Shown one piece after another: positions 9,516 through 19,562 of a stretch of 64,000 nt of DNA; position 1 is the stretch's first letter, and each line of letters begins with the position of its first letter. This DNA comes from an uncultured Paracoccaceae bacterium. Its GTDB lineage: Bacteria; Pseudomonadota; Alphaproteobacteria; Rhodobacterales; Rhodobacteraceae. Below the pieces are notes generated by a model. The model saw nothing but the letters and a program-made list of their open reading frames with translations. It was not told the origin of the DNA and did no database searches. The DNA lies in the NCBI GenBank assembly GCA_947503175.1, contig CANNCO010000001.1, forward strand, positions 186,001 to 250,000, given 5' to 3'. The translations under genes and the position numbers were made by a program.

Positions 9516-11252
9516 CTAGTTCCAGCATTCGACCAGAACGGTCATATCGGCGCCGAGCAGCGCCAGATCTTCCGGTGCCATTTCCGTGGTTGCCGCCGGG
9601 GGCGCAACCGTCACGCCGTTGGTCTCCAGAAACCCCGATATAGCATTGGCATCGGCGGCGAAATGCACGTCTGCCGGAAGCGCGCGGTCGCTTGCGCTGA
9701 CCCTTGGAAGCAGAAGGCCCAAGACGGCCCCGCCCGAATCCAGAACCGGGCCGCCCGCGTCGCCCGGTTGTGCATTCAGCGCCAGGCGTTTCAGGCTGTT
9801 TTCGCCCTCCAGCCCGCGCAGATCTTCAAGCGTGCCGAAACTCATGGTCGGTGCGCCAAGGCGACCGCCATAGGAATAGCCGGCCACCGCAATGTCGGAC
9901 TGCAGCCGCGGGATCTGATCGGTGATCCGCCCTATCCCAAGTGGCGCAAGGCGCGCCCTTGGCTGCAAGAGAGCCAGACCAAGCTCGGCATCGGTGGCAA
10001 CAAGATCGACCTCGACCTCGCCTCCCAACGTGATCCGGGCGCAGGACGCCAGCGGTTCCGCAACGGTCAGCACGCTTCCCTCGGACGTCACATAGAACCC
10101 GCTGACCGAAATCTCGGGCTGCCGGATCTGAAGCCCGGCCAATAGATCGGGACGTTGCAGTGTCAGGTCGCCCGCCGTGTCGGGAAGAACCGCATCGGGA
10201 ACCGGGCTGAAGCTGGCCTGCATCCGGTCAAGCGCGATGCGGCCGCGCAGGGCATCCTCCGTCGGCCAGATCAGGGTGTATCCCTTGATTGCGCCATCCC
10301 TGACCTCGGCATACGTGTAGGAGAAGATTTCGTCGTTCCGGCCGGTCAGGGTAAAGCTGTTCCGACCCATCTCGCGCGATCCCTGCAAGGGCACGATCTC
10401 GAGCGTCTGCATCACATCATAAAGGCCCTGAAGCGTGTCGCGGTCCCCGCTTTGGCTGATCAGCAGAATCTGCACATCCGCGCCGCCGTAGCGTGCAAAG
10501 GGTGCTTCATATCCTTGGAAATCCACGAGTCCCGAGGGCAGATCGATTTCGATCCCGGCACGAATGTCGGATACAGGGCGCATATCAAGACTTGCCAATA
10601 ACTCGCGCAGGTCGTTCAACAGTTCGGTCCTTTGGGCGGTGGTCAGAACGCCCGTCGGCTCATACCCGGCGAAGTCCTGCCACGCGGCCATGGCGCGCCG
10701 CGTTCCGGGCCCGATGGCCCCGTCGATACGTGCGGTGTAAAACCCCTTGACCTGCAGGGCGCGCTGCACTTCCTCGCGTTCCGGCCGTGTCAGCCGGCGC
10801 TCTGACGCACGGGCTTCGGCCACCGTCTCATCCGCCGGGATCGGGGGCGAAACAGCGGTCTCCTCGATGTTCTGTGGCGTGGCAGGAGGCTGCAATGCAA
10901 GCCCTATCGCGCCAACGGGCCAGAACTGATCACGGAACCCGGCCCCATCCGAGACAAAGCTATCGCCGGGGACATCGCGCGTGGCACGAAGCTGGCGCAG
11001 TTCAATGACTGCGGCATCAGGCGTATATGGCCCAAGGGCAATGGCATACCAGCCGGACGCAAGCCTGAAGCCCGCCACGTTGTCCAGTCGTGACGCATAA
11101 TCCCGCGCCCGTTCCTCGGCACTGGTCAGTGTCGGTTGTGCTTCGACCTGGAGCCAGACCGCATCCTGCGCGCGCCCCGGCGAGGACATCAGGAAAAAAA
11201 GCGACAGAACCGGCAGCAAAACGAAGCACCAGATACGCTGAAGATCAGGCAT
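9516..11252 (-). CDS. Secreted trypsin-like peptidase with peptidoglycan-binding and SPOR-like regions
   Basis: N-terminal signal peptide; VQRALQVKGFYTARIDGAIGPGTRRAMAAWQ (PG_binding_1); LNAQPGDAGGPVLDSGGAVLGLL (serine protease). Confidence 0.8.
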   Translation of the reverse strand: MPDLQRIWCFVLLPVLSLFFLMSSPGRAQDAVWLQVEAQPTLTSAEERARDYASRLDNVAGFRLASGWYAIALGPYTPDAAVIELRQLRATRDVPGDSFVSDGAGFRDQFWPVGAIGLALQPPATPQNIEETAVSPPIPADETVAEARASERRLTRPEREEVQRALQVKGFYTARIDGAIGPGTRRAMAAWQDFAGYEPTGVLTTAQRTELLNDLRELLASLDMRPVSDIRAGIEIDLPSGLVDFQGYEAPFARYGGADVQILLISQSGDRDTLQGLYDVMQTLEIVPLQGSREMGRNSFTLTGRNDEIFSYTYAEVRDGAIKGYTLIWPTEDALRGRIALDRMQASFSPVPDAVLPDTAGDLTLQRPDLLAGLQIRQPEISVSGFYVTSEGSVLTVAEPLASCARITLGGEVEVDLVATDAELGLALLQPRARLAPLGIGRITDQIPRLQSDIAVAGYSYGGRLGAPTMSFGTLEDLRGLEGENSLKRLALNAQPGDAGGPVLDSGGAVLGLLLPRVSASDRALPADVHFAADANAISGFLETNGVTVAPPAATTEMAPEDLALLGADMTVLVECWN

Positions 11253-11386
11253 TATCGACCCCCGAGAACACGGACAGTCTTCAATCTATCAGCACCGGAC
11301 CGCGATGCACCTCAATAATGGTTTGCGTCGATTGACCCTTGCGCCCCTGTTGCCTAATGAGAACGCGTTTGAGCAGAGGGCCCGGG

Positions 11387-12316
11387 ATGGACGCGTCGCA
11401 GACACCGCCGAATTGCTTTCAGGACGTGATCCTGCGCTTGCAGGCCTATTGGGCCGCGCAGGGCTGTGCGATCCTGCAGCCATACGACATGGAAGTTGGT
11501 GCGGGGACGTTTCACCCCGCCACGACCTTGCGCGCGCTGGGGCCGAACCACTGGGCTGCGGCCTTTGTGCAGCCGTCGCGGCGGCCGACCGACGGACGCT
11601 ATGGTGAAAACCCGAACCGGCTTCAGCATTACTATCAGTACCAGGTGATCATCAAACCCTCGCCGCCGGATTTTCAGGACCTCTATCTCGGGTCGCTGGC
11701 CGCGATAGGGATCGATGCGTCGATGCATGACATCCGCTTTGTCGAGGACGACTGGGAAAGCCCGACGCTGGGTGCCTGGGGCCTCGGGTGGGAGGTCTGG
11801 TGCGATGGTATGGAAGTCAGCCAGTTCACCTATTTCCAACAGGTTGGCGGCCACGACTGTGCCCCCGTCGCCGGGGAGCTGACCTATGGGCTGGAACGGC
11901 TGGCCATGTATGTGCTGGGCGCAGATCATGTGATGGATATGCCGTTCAACGACCCAGCTTCCGCCATTCCACTGACCTATGGCGATGTCTTCCGGCAGGC
12001 CGAACAGGAATACTCGCGCTGGAACTTCGATCAGGCCGATACGGCGATGCTGTTTCAGCATTTCGAGGACGCCGAGGCCGAGTGTGGCCGTATCCTCGCC
12101 GCGCCCGCCGACGATCCGAAGACCGGACGTGCGATCATCATGGTGCAGCCCGCCTATGATCAGTGCATCAAGGCCAGCCACCTGTTCAACCTCCTCGATG
12201 CGCGTGGCGTGATTTCGGTGACCGAGCGCCAGGCTTATATCGGGCGGGTCCGCGCCCTTGCCAAGCGATGCGCCGATGCATTCCTTGAGACCGAGGCGGG
12301 GGGTAAGGCGGCCTGA
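11387..12316 (+). CDS. glyQ: Glycyl-tRNA synthetase alpha subunit
   Basis: [55 protein letters not shown]. Confidence 0.97.
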   Translation: MDASQTPPNCFQDVILRLQAYWAAQGCAILQPYDMEVGAGTFHPATTLRALGPNHWAAAFVQPSRRPTDGRYGENPNRLQHYYQYQVIIKPSPPDFQDLYLGSLAAIGIDASMHDIRFVEDDWESPTLGAWGLGWEVWCDGMEVSQFTYFQQVGGHDCAPVAGELTYGLERLAMYVLGADHVMDMPFNDPASAIPLTYGDVFRQAEQEYSRWNFDQADTAMLFQHFEDAEAECGRILAAPADDPKTGRAIIMVQPAYDQCIKASHLFNLLDARGVISVTERQAYIGRVRALAKRCADAFLETEAGGKAA

Positions 12317-12990
12317 TGGATGGGGCTCCAGAGGCCGAGCTCGCGAAACTGCGCCGCCGTCATGACCGGAACATGCGTGCGGCGCACGCAAAGGGGTATC
12401 TGCTTGGCATTTGTTCGATGTTGCGGCCGGGCGATTTCGTGATCGACTGCGGGGCGAATGTCGGGGACGTGACCGCCCCACTGGCAGCCACCGGCGCCAC
12501 GGTTCAATGTTTCGAGCCCGATCCCTATGCATTTGGCAAGCTGACCAGAAGGTTCGCCAATACCCGCAATGTAAGAATGGATAATGCGGCGGTCGGTCTG
12601 CGCGACGGGACCATCGAACTCTTTCGAGCCGCGGGTTTTGACGAGAAACCAAAAGGCAACTCGGTCAGAAGCACGACGCTTTCGGGTGGCCGCGGCGTCA
12701 GCGAGGCGCAGGAAGACAAGGTTTCGGTGCGCCTGATCGATTTCATCGCTTACCTGAAAAAGCGGATCAGCGCGCATGGCGAGATTGCTTTCCTCAAGAT
12801 GGACATCGAGGGTGCGGAACTTGAGATCCTTGAGGCGATGGAGACCGAGCGGTTGTTTGACAGTATCCATTGTACCATAGCCGAAACCCATGAGCGCAAG
12901 TTTCGCGCATTGCGCCCGCGATTTCGGGCGCTGAAAGAGCGGATTGGCGCGGCCTACAAGCCTGAACACGTGAACCTGGATTGGATCTGA
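12316..12990 (+). CDS. FkbM-family methyltransferase
   Basis: DFVIDCGANVGDVTAPLAATGATVQCFEPDP, FLKMDIEGAELEILE. Confidence 0.85.
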   Translation: MDGAPEAELAKLRRRHDRNMRAAHAKGYLLGICSMLRPGDFVIDCGANVGDVTAPLAATGATVQCFEPDPYAFGKLTRRFANTRNVRMDNAAVGLRDGTIELFRAAGFDEKPKGNSVRSTTLSGGRGVSEAQEDKVSVRLIDFIAYLKKRISAHGEIAFLKMDIEGAELEILEAMETERLFDSIHCTIAETHERKFRALRPRFRALKERIGAAYKPEHVNLDWI

Positions 12991-12994
12991 TGCT

Positions 12995-13537
12995 ATGAAT
13001 GGCAAGCTTCTGGGCAGCCTGCTGATCGGTGCGGGGCTCATCGCCGGCGCAGCGATGTACTATCTCCAGGTTTACGCCTTCTATGAGCCGGTTGAACTTG
13101 GGCCCGAGAATGCCGATGGATTTGTGGCGATGGGCGCGGTGCCGCTTGGCGGCAGCGAGCCTGTGCCGATCCCGATCGACGGCTTCAGCGGGATCGATTC
13201 AACGAGTTCGCCGATCCGGTTTCGCGCCTGTTTCCGTGTGACGGACGACGCATTCGACCTTGGCACGTTTACACCCGCCGAAGACCCGATACCGCTGAAC
13301 GCGCCGCGTTGGTTTTCGTGTTTCGATGCCGCGCAGATCGGTGCGGATCTGGCGGAAGGGCGCGCTGCCGCGATCCTCGGCGAGGAGAACGTGATTTACG
13401 GCATCGACCGCGTGCTTGCGATCTACCCGGATGGACGTGGCTATGCATGGCATCAGATCAATGCCTGCGGAGAGGTCGTGTTCGACGGACGGCCCGCACC
13501 CGAAGGCTGTCCGCCGCCGCCCGCACCGGGCGGCTGA
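12995..13537 (+). CDS. DUF6446-like single-TM protein
   Basis: One N-terminal TM; VYAFYEPVEL...PIRFRACF...APRWFSCFDA; position between glyQ and glyS. Confidence 0.6.
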   Translation: MNGKLLGSLLIGAGLIAGAAMYYLQVYAFYEPVELGPENADGFVAMGAVPLGGSEPVPIPIDGFSGIDSTSSPIRFRACFRVTDDAFDLGTFTPAEDPIPLNAPRWFSCFDAAQIGADLAEGRAAAILGEENVIYGIDRVLAIYPDGRGYAWHQINACGEVVFDGRPAPEGCPPPPAPGG

Positions 13538-13600
13538 CATTGCGATCCTCGCCGAACGCGCTTAACAGACCCTTACCTGACAGAACCCGGATCCCGGACC

Positions 13601-15826
13601 ATGCCCGACCTGCTGATCGAACTACTTTCCGAGGAAATCCCCGCGCGGATGCAGACGCGGGCGGCGGATGATCTGCGCCGTCTGGTGACGGAGGGTCTGG
13701 TCGAGGCTGGTCTGACGTATGCGGGGGCTGCGGGATTTGCCACGCCGCGGCGGCTGACGCTGGCTGTCGAAGGGCTTTTGGCGGCGAGTCCGGCGGTGCG
13801 GGAAGAGCGGAAGGGCCCGCGCGCCGATGCGCCGGAACAGGCGCTGCAGGGGTTTCTGCGTTCGACAGGGTTGGCGAAGGAGGATCTGGAAGCGCGTGAG
13901 ACACCGAAGGGTGAGGTTTGGTTCGCGGTGATCGAAAAGCCGGGGCGCCCGGCATCGGAAATCGTGGCCGAGGTTCTGGAAGCGACTGTCCGAAGTTTCC
14001 CGTGGCCCAAGTCGATGCGATGGGGCAGCGGCGGCTTGCGCTGGGTGAGACCCTTGCACGGTATCCTGTGTGTGCTGAGCGACGAGGCCGGTACGGAGGT
14101 GGTTCCGCTGGAGATCGACGGGATCGCTGCCGGGGACCGGACGGTCGGGCATCGTTTTCTTGCGCCAGATGAGTTTTCTGTTTTGAATTTCGATGATTAC
14201 ACGACGAAGTTGAAAAAGTCGAAGGTGATCCTGTCGGCGGAGGAACGTGCGGAGCATATCTGGGCGGATGCGGAAAGTGCCGCGTTTGCGCAGGGGCTTG
14301 AGGTTGTCGAAGACCGTGGGCTTCTGGCCGAGGTGGCGGGGCTTGTGGAGTGGCCGGTCGTTCTGATGGGGGCGATCGATGACGGTTTTCTGGAGCTTCC
14401 GGCGGAGGTCTTGCAGACCTCCATGCGGGAACATCAGAAGTTCTTTTCCATCAGGAATCCCAAGACCGGGCGGATCGAGAAGTTCGTGACGGTCGCGAAT
14501 ACGGAAGCCGCGGATGAGGGCGCGACGATCCTTGCGGGGAACCGGAAAGTGCTGGCGGCGCGGCTGTCGGATGCCAAGTTCTTTTGGGAGAACGACGCGC
14601 GCGCGGTCCGTTCACATGGGCTTAAAGGTATGGCCAAGCCGCTTGAACAGGTGACGTTCCAGCATGAGCTGGGAACGCAGGCAGAGCGGATCGCGCGGAT
14701 CGCGGCACTGGCCCGTGAGATTGCGCCCATGGTGGGTGCGGATGCGGGTGAGGCGGAACTGGCCGCGCGCGTCGCGAAGGCCGATCTGGCCTCGGAAATG
14801 GTCTATGAATTCCCGGAATTACAGGGGGTTATGGGGCGCTATTACGCCAAAGTCGAAGGCCTTTCTGATGCGGTTGCGGCGGCCTGTGAGGAGCATTACG
14901 CGCCGTTGGGCCCATCGGATACAGTCCCGTCGCAGCCGGTATCGGTGGCCGTTGCGCTGGCCGACAAGGTGGACATGTTGACGGGCTTCTGGGCCATTGA
15001 TCAGAAACCTACCGGGTCGAAAGACCCGTTCGCTTTGCGGCGTGCGGCCCTTGGGGTGATACGGATCGTGCTGGAAAATGACCTTAGCCTTTCGCTGGAT
15101 CAGTTCTTTGACGCGGGGCTTCTGTCCCACAAGATTGCGATCAATCAGCCGGAAGCCGCCGCCGAAGACAAAGAGGCGCTGAACGACATCCTTCAGGATA
15201 TTGCTGAACACGGGGTTTTCGGAGCGGCCGTTCGGACGATCCGCGGGAATGTGGGTGAAGGCTTCGTTGCCGATATTGTGAAAGCAGTGCCCGACAAGAG
15301 TTTGGATTTGCTGGAGTTCTTCCATGATCGGCTGAAGGTTCACCTGCGCGGCGAAGGCATGCGGCATGACGTGATCGACGCGGCGCTTGAAATGCCGGGG
15401 TCGGACGATCTGTTGCGGGTCGTGCACCGTGCGCGGGCCTTGCAGGCGGTTCTGGAAACCGAGGATGGCGAAAACCTTGTTCAGGGATTTCGCCGTGCAA
15501 ACAACATCTTGCAGCAGGCGGAAGAGGCCGATGGGGTGGAATACTCCTATGGTCCCGAGGTGAAACTGGCCGAGGTCGATGCGGAGCGGGATCTGTTCAA
15601 GGCCTTGGATCAGGCGCGATCAAAGATCTCTAAGGCGTTGGAAACGGATGATTTTTCGGTGGCCATGGGCGCCATGGCGGAGTTGCGTGGGCCGATTGAC
15701 GGGTTCTTCGAAGCGGTTCAGGTGAATTCGGAAAATGAAATTCTGCGCCGTAACAGATTGAATTTGTTGCACCTTATCCGGGACACTTGCGGACAGGTCG
15801 CTGACTTAACCCGGCTGGAAGGCTGA
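13601..15826 (+). CDS. glyS: Glycyl-tRNA synthetase beta subunit
   Basis: MPDLLIELLSEEIPARM, TSMREHQKFFSIRN, ALADKVDMLTGFWAIDQKPTGSKDPFALRRAALGVIRI. Confidence 0.97.
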   Translation: MPDLLIELLSEEIPARMQTRAADDLRRLVTEGLVEAGLTYAGAAGFATPRRLTLAVEGLLAASPAVREERKGPRADAPEQALQGFLRSTGLAKEDLEARETPKGEVWFAVIEKPGRPASEIVAEVLEATVRSFPWPKSMRWGSGGLRWVRPLHGILCVLSDEAGTEVVPLEIDGIAAGDRTVGHRFLAPDEFSVLNFDDYTTKLKKSKVILSAEERAEHIWADAESAAFAQGLEVVEDRGLLAEVAGLVEWPVVLMGAIDDGFLELPAEVLQTSMREHQKFFSIRNPKTGRIEKFVTVANTEAADEGATILAGNRKVLAARLSDAKFFWENDARAVRSHGLKGMAKPLEQVTFQHELGTQAERIARIAALAREIAPMVGADAGEAELAARVAKADLASEMVYEFPELQGVMGRYYAKVEGLSDAVAAACEEHYAPLGPSDTVPSQPVSVAVALADKVDMLTGFWAIDQKPTGSKDPFALRRAALGVIRIVLENDLSLSLDQFFDAGLLSHKIAINQPEAAAEDKEALNDILQDIAEHGVFGAAVRTIRGNVGEGFVADIVKAVPDKSLDLLEFFHDRLKVHLRGEGMRHDVIDAALEMPGSDDLLRVVHRARALQAVLETEDGENLVQGFRRANNILQQAEEADGVEYSYGPEVKLAEVDAERDLFKALDQARSKISKALETDDFSVAMGAMAELRGPIDGFFEAVQVNSENEILRRNRLNLLHLIRDTCGQVADLTRLEG

Positions 15827-15830
15827 TCGT

Positions 15831-15878
15831 ACGCATAATGCGGAAACCATGCGCATGCCATGCGCATACCATGCGGAT
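15831..15878 (+). repeat. Element copy A: four ~11-bp units (taatgcggaaa/ccatgcgcatg/ccatgcgcata/ccatgcggatc)
   Basis: Direct reading; 40/48 identity by hand to the reverse complement of copy B near 43261-43308. Confidence 0.8.
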
Positions 15879-15995
15879 CGGCCTTGGACGGGCGGCAACG
15901 TTGCAACGGGACAGATGTGCCTGGCCGCCGCGGCAAGGCGGCACTTGTCACTTCAGAGTTAGATCGTATGCTGCTGCTGCAGGAGATATGCCGCG

Positions 15996-18542
15996 GTGCA
16001 GCAACATTTCGAAATTGCCGATTTTGTCCTGATCACGCCAACCGCCCCGGTTTCGGCGTCGCTTCATGGTGGGCGGGCGAAGTGTCTGCAGCGTCTGGCG
16101 CGGCTGGATATGCCTGTGCCAAAGACGGTGGCCTTGTCGTTTCCGGCCGTGCGCGCGATTGCGGCGGGCCACTTGCCCGATGTTGCCGGGGTCATGGCCG
16201 CGTTCGGCGATGCGCCGCTGATCTCGGTTCGACCGTCGAGCCTTGACCCCGACTGGGGCGGGCCGGGTGCGATCCTGAACATCGGCATGAACGACAGGCG
16301 CCATAAGGAGTTATCAGAGACCTTGGGGCAGGCCGCCGCTGACAGCCTCTATCGCCGGTTTATCCAGTCTTATGCCGTGCATGTGGCGCGGCTGGATCCG
16401 GATATGTTCGAAGAGGACGAGGATACCGCGTCGATCGCGGACCTGCTGGACGCCTATGAGGAAGAGACCGACGAGCGGTTTCCGCAAGAGGTCGAGCGGC
16501 AGTTGGCGGACGTGCTGCAATCCATGGCGCGGGCATGGGAAGGCACCACTGCGCGGCTGTTGCGGCAGGCGAAGGGTGCGCCCGCCGATGCGGGGCTGGG
16601 TCTGGTCGTGCAGGCCATGGCGCTGGGTCTTGGGCCCGCCGAGTCGGGGTCCGGGGTGTTCCAGCTTGTGGACGGGACAACCGGGCAACCGCAGATCACT
16701 GGCCGGTATCTGAGCCAGAGCCAGGGGCGCGATGCGGTGACCGACAGCGATCGGGCGATGTATCTGACCCGCGATCCGCGCGGGCCGTCGCTGGAGGAGC
16801 TGAACCCGGATATTTTCAAGACACTTCAGGCGCTTGCGGAGAAATGCAGAACCCGGCTGCGGGAAGAAATGCAGATCGAGTTCACGATTCATGCGGGCAA
16901 TCTGGCGATTCTCGATGCGGTGCGGGTGGTGCGGACGGCACGGGGCGATGTGCGGATCGCCGTCGCCCTGGCCGAGGATGGGATCATCAGCCATGAAGAG
17001 GCCGTGTTGCGGGTCGAACCGCGCGCGCTGCCCGAGCTTCTGCACAGGCAGGTCGATCCTCGTGGCACCCGTGACGTTTTCGCCCGCGGTATCGCCGCCA
17101 GTCCCGGCGCGGCGACGGGGCGGCTGGTCTTTACCTCGACCGCTGCACAGCAGAGCGCGTCGCGCGAGGAGCCCTGCATTCTGGTGCGGCGCGAAACCTC
17201 GCCCGAGGATATTCGCGGCATGCACGCCTCTGTCGGCGTTCTGACCGAGCGGGGCGGCATGACCAGCCATGCGGCGGTGATCGCGCGGGGGCTTGGCCTG
17301 CCATGCGTGGTGGGTGTGTCTGACATGCGGCTGAACCGGCGGGAGAAGACACTGACCAGCATCGATGGCCGGGTATTCCGCGAGGGGGATGTGGTGACGC
17401 TTGACGGCACGCAGGGCGAGGCGCTTGCCGGTGCTGCGGACCTCTTGGAGCCGGCACTGGACGACAGTTTCCGGACGCTTCTGGGCTGGGCCGACGCGGC
17501 GCGGGATATCGGCGTGCGGGCCAATGCGGACACGGTTGTCGAGGCGCAGATGGCGCGCGCGTTCGAGGCCGAGGGGATCGGGCTGTGCCGGACCGAGCAT
17601 ATGTTTTTCGAGGAAGAGCGGCTGACGGTCATGCGCGAGATGATCTTTGCCGACAGTGCAGAAGATCGCGCGGCGGTGCTGGAACGGCTTTTGCCGATGC
17701 AGCGGGCCGACTTCATCGGACTTTTCGAGATCATGCAGGGTCAGCCGGTCTGTATCCGGCTTCTGGACCCGCCGTTGCACGAGTTCCTGCCCACCGGGCG
17801 CGAGGGGTTGCGGGAACTGGCCGATGCGCTGGACATCTCGATGGGCAAGGTCACCCGGCGGGTCGGGGCGCTGAGCGAGTTCAACCCGATGCTGGGGATG
17901 CGGGGCGTGCGTCTGGGGATCACCTTTCCCGAGATCTATGACATGCAGGCGCGGGCCATTTTCGAGGCGACCGTGGAGGGCAGCCAGGGCGGAGTGCCTG
18001 TGGTGCCCGAGATCATGATCCCGCTGGTCAGTGCCCGGCGCGAGGTGGAACTGGTCAAGACGCGTGTCGATGCGGTTGCGGTCGCGGTTAAGAACGAGAC
18101 CGGCACGGATTTCGATTACCGTCTGGGTGTGATGGTGGAGACGCCGCGCGCCTGCCTGCGCGCCGACGAGATCGCCCAGCAATCGGCGTTTCTGAGTTTC
18201 GGGACGAACGACCTGACGCAGATGGCCTATGGCCTGTCGCGCGACGATGCCGGGCGGTTCATGGGCTCTTATGTCAGCCAGGGTGTGTTCGCCGAGGATC
18301 CGTTTCACCGGCTGGATATCGAAGGGGTGGGCGAGCTTCTGAATATCGGCGCCGAACGGGGCCGGTCGGGCAGCCCGAATCTGACGCTTTCGATCTGCGG
18401 CGAGCATGCGGGCGACCCGGATTCGATAGCGTTTTGCCGCAAAGCGGGCTTCGATTATGTCAGTTGTTCACCGTTTCGTGTACCCGTTGCGCGGCTTGCC
18501 GCCGCTCATCTGGCGATCCGTGATGCGGTGCAGCAACCGTAA
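15996..18542 (+). CDS. Pyruvate phosphate dikinase-like PEP-utilizing enzyme with divergent N-terminal nucleotide-binding half
   Basis: TERGGMTSHAAVIARGLGLPCVVG (phospho-His domain), GIGLCRTEHMFF, SICGEHAGDPDSIAFCRKAGFDYVSCSPFRVPVARLAAA. Confidence 0.85.
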   Translation: MQQHFEIADFVLITPTAPVSASLHGGRAKCLQRLARLDMPVPKTVALSFPAVRAIAAGHLPDVAGVMAAFGDAPLISVRPSSLDPDWGGPGAILNIGMNDRRHKELSETLGQAAADSLYRRFIQSYAVHVARLDPDMFEEDEDTASIADLLDAYEEETDERFPQEVERQLADVLQSMARAWEGTTARLLRQAKGAPADAGLGLVVQAMALGLGPAESGSGVFQLVDGTTGQPQITGRYLSQSQGRDAVTDSDRAMYLTRDPRGPSLEELNPDIFKTLQALAEKCRTRLREEMQIEFTIHAGNLAILDAVRVVRTARGDVRIAVALAEDGIISHEEAVLRVEPRALPELLHRQVDPRGTRDVFARGIAASPGAATGRLVFTSTAAQQSASREEPCILVRRETSPEDIRGMHASVGVLTERGGMTSHAAVIARGLGLPCVVGVSDMRLNRREKTLTSIDGRVFREGDVVTLDGTQGEALAGAADLLEPALDDSFRTLLGWADAARDIGVRANADTVVEAQMARAFEAEGIGLCRTEHMFFEEERLTVMREMIFADSAEDRAAVLERLLPMQRADFIGLFEIMQGQPVCIRLLDPPLHEFLPTGREGLRELADALDISMGKVTRRVGALSEFNPMLGMRGVRLGITFPEIYDMQARAIFEATVEGSQGGVPVVPEIMIPLVSARREVELVKTRVDAVAVAVKNETGTDFDYRLGVMVETPRACLRADEIAQQSAFLSFGTNDLTQMAYGLSRDDAGRFMGSYVSQGVFAEDPFHRLDIEGVGELLNIGAERGRSGSPNLTLSICGEHAGDPDSIAFCRKAGFDYVSCSPFRVPVARLAAAHLAIRDAVQQP

Positions 18543-18719
18543 CACTCTGATAACCGTAGTTTTTCTGCGCTGCAGCATGAAAACCGGACGGATCGGTTCC
18601 TGAATGAAAACAATGTGTTCCGGGGCGAGGCTGGACCTTCCCGATCTGTTGCGCTATCTCCGCCGTCGAAACCTGTAGGGGAACGCGGACCCTGCGTATC
18701 GAAAGCTGGAGGGGGCTCC

Positions 18720-19397
18720 ATGTTGAAACGACCCACGTTGTGGGCTGCGTTTTGTTTGGCGTTCTGTGGCGCATCCGTTGCGCATGCCGAAATGACTGCA
18801 AGCCAATCGAAGAATCCGCGTGTCGCGTTCTCTGACGCCGTGCGCGATGTCCTTGGATCGGATCACGATGGTCTGACGTCTGTGACGCAGCGCCGGATGG
18901 ACCGGTTGCGCACCGAGCCTGCGCGCGATGTGGATGTGATGCGCTATGACGCGTCGTTCCTGAGGGCGCTTCCGGCCGTCAGCGGAAACGAGACGTGGCG
19001 CTGCCTGACCGAGGCGTTGTATTTCGAGGCGCGGGGCGAAAGCGTGAAGGGCATCTTTGCCGTTGCCGAAGTGATCCTGAACCGGGTCGAGAGCAAGAAC
19101 TATCCCGACAGTGTCTGCGGGGTGATCTATCAGGGCACGGGCAAGAAGTATCAGTGCCAGTTCACCTATGCCTGTGACGGGCACAAGGAAGTGATCCGCG
19201 AACCTCAGGCGTGGAAGAAGGTCGGCAAGATCGCGCGGCTCATGCTGTCGGGCGAGGCGCCTGCCGATCTGACCGATGGGGCGACCCATTATCACACGAA
19301 GTCGGTGAATCCCCGCTGGGCGCGTGTCTATCCGCGCACGGCCACGATCGGGTATCACCACTTTTACCGGCAGGAGCGCCGCGTCGCGTCGAACTGA
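18720..19397 (+). CDS. Cell wall hydrolase (SleB-type) with signal peptide
   Basis: CLTEALYFEARGESVKGIFAVAEVILNRVESKNYPDSVCGVIYQG...CQFTYACDG. Confidence 0.88.
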   Translation: MLKRPTLWAAFCLAFCGASVAHAEMTASQSKNPRVAFSDAVRDVLGSDHDGLTSVTQRRMDRLRTEPARDVDVMRYDASFLRALPAVSGNETWRCLTEALYFEARGESVKGIFAVAEVILNRVESKNYPDSVCGVIYQGTGKKYQCQFTYACDGHKEVIREPQAWKKVGKIARLMLSGEAPADLTDGATHYHTKSVNPRWARVYPRTATIGYHHFYRQERRVASN

Positions 19398-19562
19398 GCC
19401 CCTGCGGGCTCTTTGGCGCCGGACGGCTGTCCCGTTCGGGCGGGCTGTGCAGATTGTTCGCGTTCATGATACATTCGGGACAAAACGGGTGCCGGCCCTT
19501 TGGGGAACGGCGCCGATGGCGTAAGCCATATGGGCGATGAGCAGGCAGCAAGGAAACCGATC

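Noticed and set aside
16314-18407. 697-aa minus-strand ORF
   Set aside because: Entirely antisense to the ppdK-like gene; His/Arg/Gln-rich low-complexity translation typical of spurious antisense frames.
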